42,411 nucleotides of DNA. Source: Acidobacteriota bacterium. Its GTDB lineage: Bacteria; Acidobacteriota; Polarisedimenticolia; SMYD01. A program made the position numbers and the translations under genes. Below, piece after piece: positions 41,429 to 42,411 of the stretch. Position 1 is the stretch's first letter. The number at the start of each line of letters is the position of its first letter. The stretch lies in NCBI GenBank assembly GCA_004356015.1, contig SMYD01000013.1, forward strand, positions 1 through 42,411, in the 5' to 3' direction. Below the pieces are notes generated by a model. The model saw only the letters and a program-made list of their open reading frames with translations. It had not been told where the DNA came from and ran no database searches.

Positions 41429-42411
41429 TCAGCGCCGGGATCTCCCACGAGAGGGCTTCACCGAGAGATCCACCGACTGGAAGATCTGGGTCAGGTTGCC
41501 GTTGAAGTCCTCGGCGATGATCCGGTAGGTCGCGGAAGCCGGACGGCGGCCGCGGATGGTGTCGGTGAAGGAATAGTCGGTTTCACCGGTTGCGGCCACC
41601 GTGCCAAGGTCCACGAAGCTGACCCCGTCATCGGCCCGCTGGATGGTGAACTCCACGAAGCTGCCACCCACCGTCTGAAAGTCGATGACCACGCGGTTGC
41701 CGCTGGCGTCGATGCGCGTGAAGCTGACCCGCGCTACCAGGGCGCTATACGACACGCGGGTTGAAGCCGCCGAGAAGAGCGACACCATGCTGGCATTCAC
41801 CGCGGTGACACCCGGGTTGGCCTGAGATCCGGCCACGGAGCCGCGGTAATGAACCTTGGTCAGGAACACGGCCACATTCTCGCCCAGAGGCGCGCCCAGG
41901 GCCGCATCGACCACCGGGGAACTCACGTCGAAGCTGCCGCCACCCGGCGCCAGCAGGTCGCCGAGACAGGTGGCCCCGCCCAGGGAACTGCAGGGGATGA
42001 ACGCAACACCCGGGCAATCACCGGTGGCACTGTTATCGGTGCAGGCCATGCCGCTGCTCGGATTGATCAGTGTGGTATGAAGGCTCGCAGTCCCTTCCAG
42101 ATCAAGGAGGGTCCGGAAGGGGGCGCCGGCGGGAAGAGAGTAGACATACAGGCCGACGCCATAGACGGCACCGGGTCCTTCTGCCGCCGTCAGATCATCG
42201 AAGAAGAACGGCACAAAGTCAGATGATGTTTCCAAGCACGGGTCAGACGCAGCGCAATCTCCGCACGGCACACCGGTCTTGCTGGGCGTATTGAGGTTAT
42301 TGCCCAGATTCAGGGCATCCACCGAAAGAGTCGCCACGTTGGACGAGGCGCCGTTGGTGACCACCGTGGGCACCGGCACGGGCGTAAAGCCACCCTCGGC
42401 CGACAGAGCAC
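41429..42411 (-). CDS. C-terminal part of a large exported protein, cut by the window edge
   Basis: The open frame runs to the right edge without a stop, so the N-terminus lies outside and the visible part is about 327 residues. It is rich in Ser, Thr, Val, Ala and Gly, and its six to eight Cys are grouped near 'VPCGDCAASDPC' and 'CTDNSATGDCPG', typical of a secreted or surface protein. The C-terminal 100 residues look like a beta-sandwich ('FTRIDASGNRVVIDFQTVGG', 'TYRIIAEDFNGN'). No sorting signal is recognised. The gene ends before a strong terminator. Function is unknown. Confidence 0.75.
   Translation of the reverse strand, partial: ALSAEGGFTPVPVPTVVTNGASSNVATLSVDALNLGNNLNTPSKTGVPCGDCAASDPCLETSSDFVPFFFDDLTAAEGPGAVYGVGLYVYSLPAGAPFRTLLDLEGTASLHTTLINPSSGMACTDNSATGDCPGVAFIPCSSLGGATCLGDLLAPGGGSFDVSSPVVDAALGAPLGENVAVFLTKVHYRGSVAGSQANPGVTAVNASMVSLFSAASTRVSYSALVARVSFTRIDASGNRVVIDFQTVGGSFVEFTIQRADDGVSFVDLGTVAATGETDYSFTDTIRGRRPASATYRIIAEDFNGNLTQIFQSVDLSVKPSRGRSRR

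Overview
The window is a GC-rich, gene-dense piece of a Gram-negative bacterial chromosome. It shows no transposases, integrases, CRISPR arrays, rRNA or tRNA, and no gene-free stretch longer than about 170 bases. Gram-negative character is shown by lptE, lipoprotein and signal-peptide sequences and the BatA-E envelope cluster. The gene mix (methylmalonyl-CoA genes, a Bat operon, a sulfatase lipoprotein ending in a 'LESLGYV'-type tail, a Spata20/YyaL protein, che genes with a HEAT protein) would fit Acidobacteriota or a related deep-branching phylum. That placement is an inference, because no rRNA is present.

Layout, left to right. (1) 1-1634, minus strand: the start of an unknown gene, then holA and lptE, behind their own promoters. 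(2) 1667-12087, minus: a nine-gene chemosensory run (cheY, cheA, cheW, Zn-ribbon pseudo-receiver protein, HEAT-repeat protein, cheR, cheB, GAF protein, second CheY-like protein) with a strong promoter at 11045-11073, preceded by a receiver-GAF protein. (3) 12117-20367, minus: a tightly overlapping run from acyl-CoA dehydrogenase through meaB, methylmalonyl-CoA epimerase, a small orphan, a secreted Spata20-like protein, mtnP, a PfkB kinase, a membrane protein, ribH and nusB, starting from a near-consensus promoter at 20441-20470. (4) 20506-21195, plus: an orphan membrane protein. (5) 21211-30736, minus: moxR, DUF58, a BatD-like membrane protein, batA, batB, batC, batD, a BatE-like protein and hemW. 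(6) 30907-34216, plus and divergent from moxR: a minimal second chemosensory set of receptor, CheW-like protein and CheA, with no methylation enzymes or response regulator. (7) 34188-34511, minus: thioredoxin. (8) 34664-38732, plus: ksgA, uppP, ftsK. (9) 38723-42411, minus: rnc, a sulfatase-like lipoprotein, a terminator, and the C-terminal part of a large exported protein.

How the parts work together. The first che set contains everything for phosphorelay and adaptation except a receptor. The second contains a receptor and kinase but no output or adaptation proteins. The two sets might therefore share components, although this cannot be proved from sequence. The ACAD/MeaB/epimerase genes belong to acyl-CoA and propionate/methylmalonyl metabolism. 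The moxR-Bat run is the usual AAA-chaperone plus von Willebrand A membrane complex.

Two patterns recur across the window. Within operons, genes are joined by 1-4 base stop/start overlaps (ATGA, GTGA, TGATG), mostly with Shine-Dalgarno sequences. Several first genes of transcription units instead have a TAnnnT -10 box only 6-7 bases before the start codon and no ribosome site, which is the signature of leaderless mRNAs. The window also contains three proteins with replaced family-defining residues: the pseudo-receiver (Asp to Asn), RNase III (metal-binding Asp to Gly) and the sulfatase-like protein (C-x-P-x-R to S-A-P-W-T).
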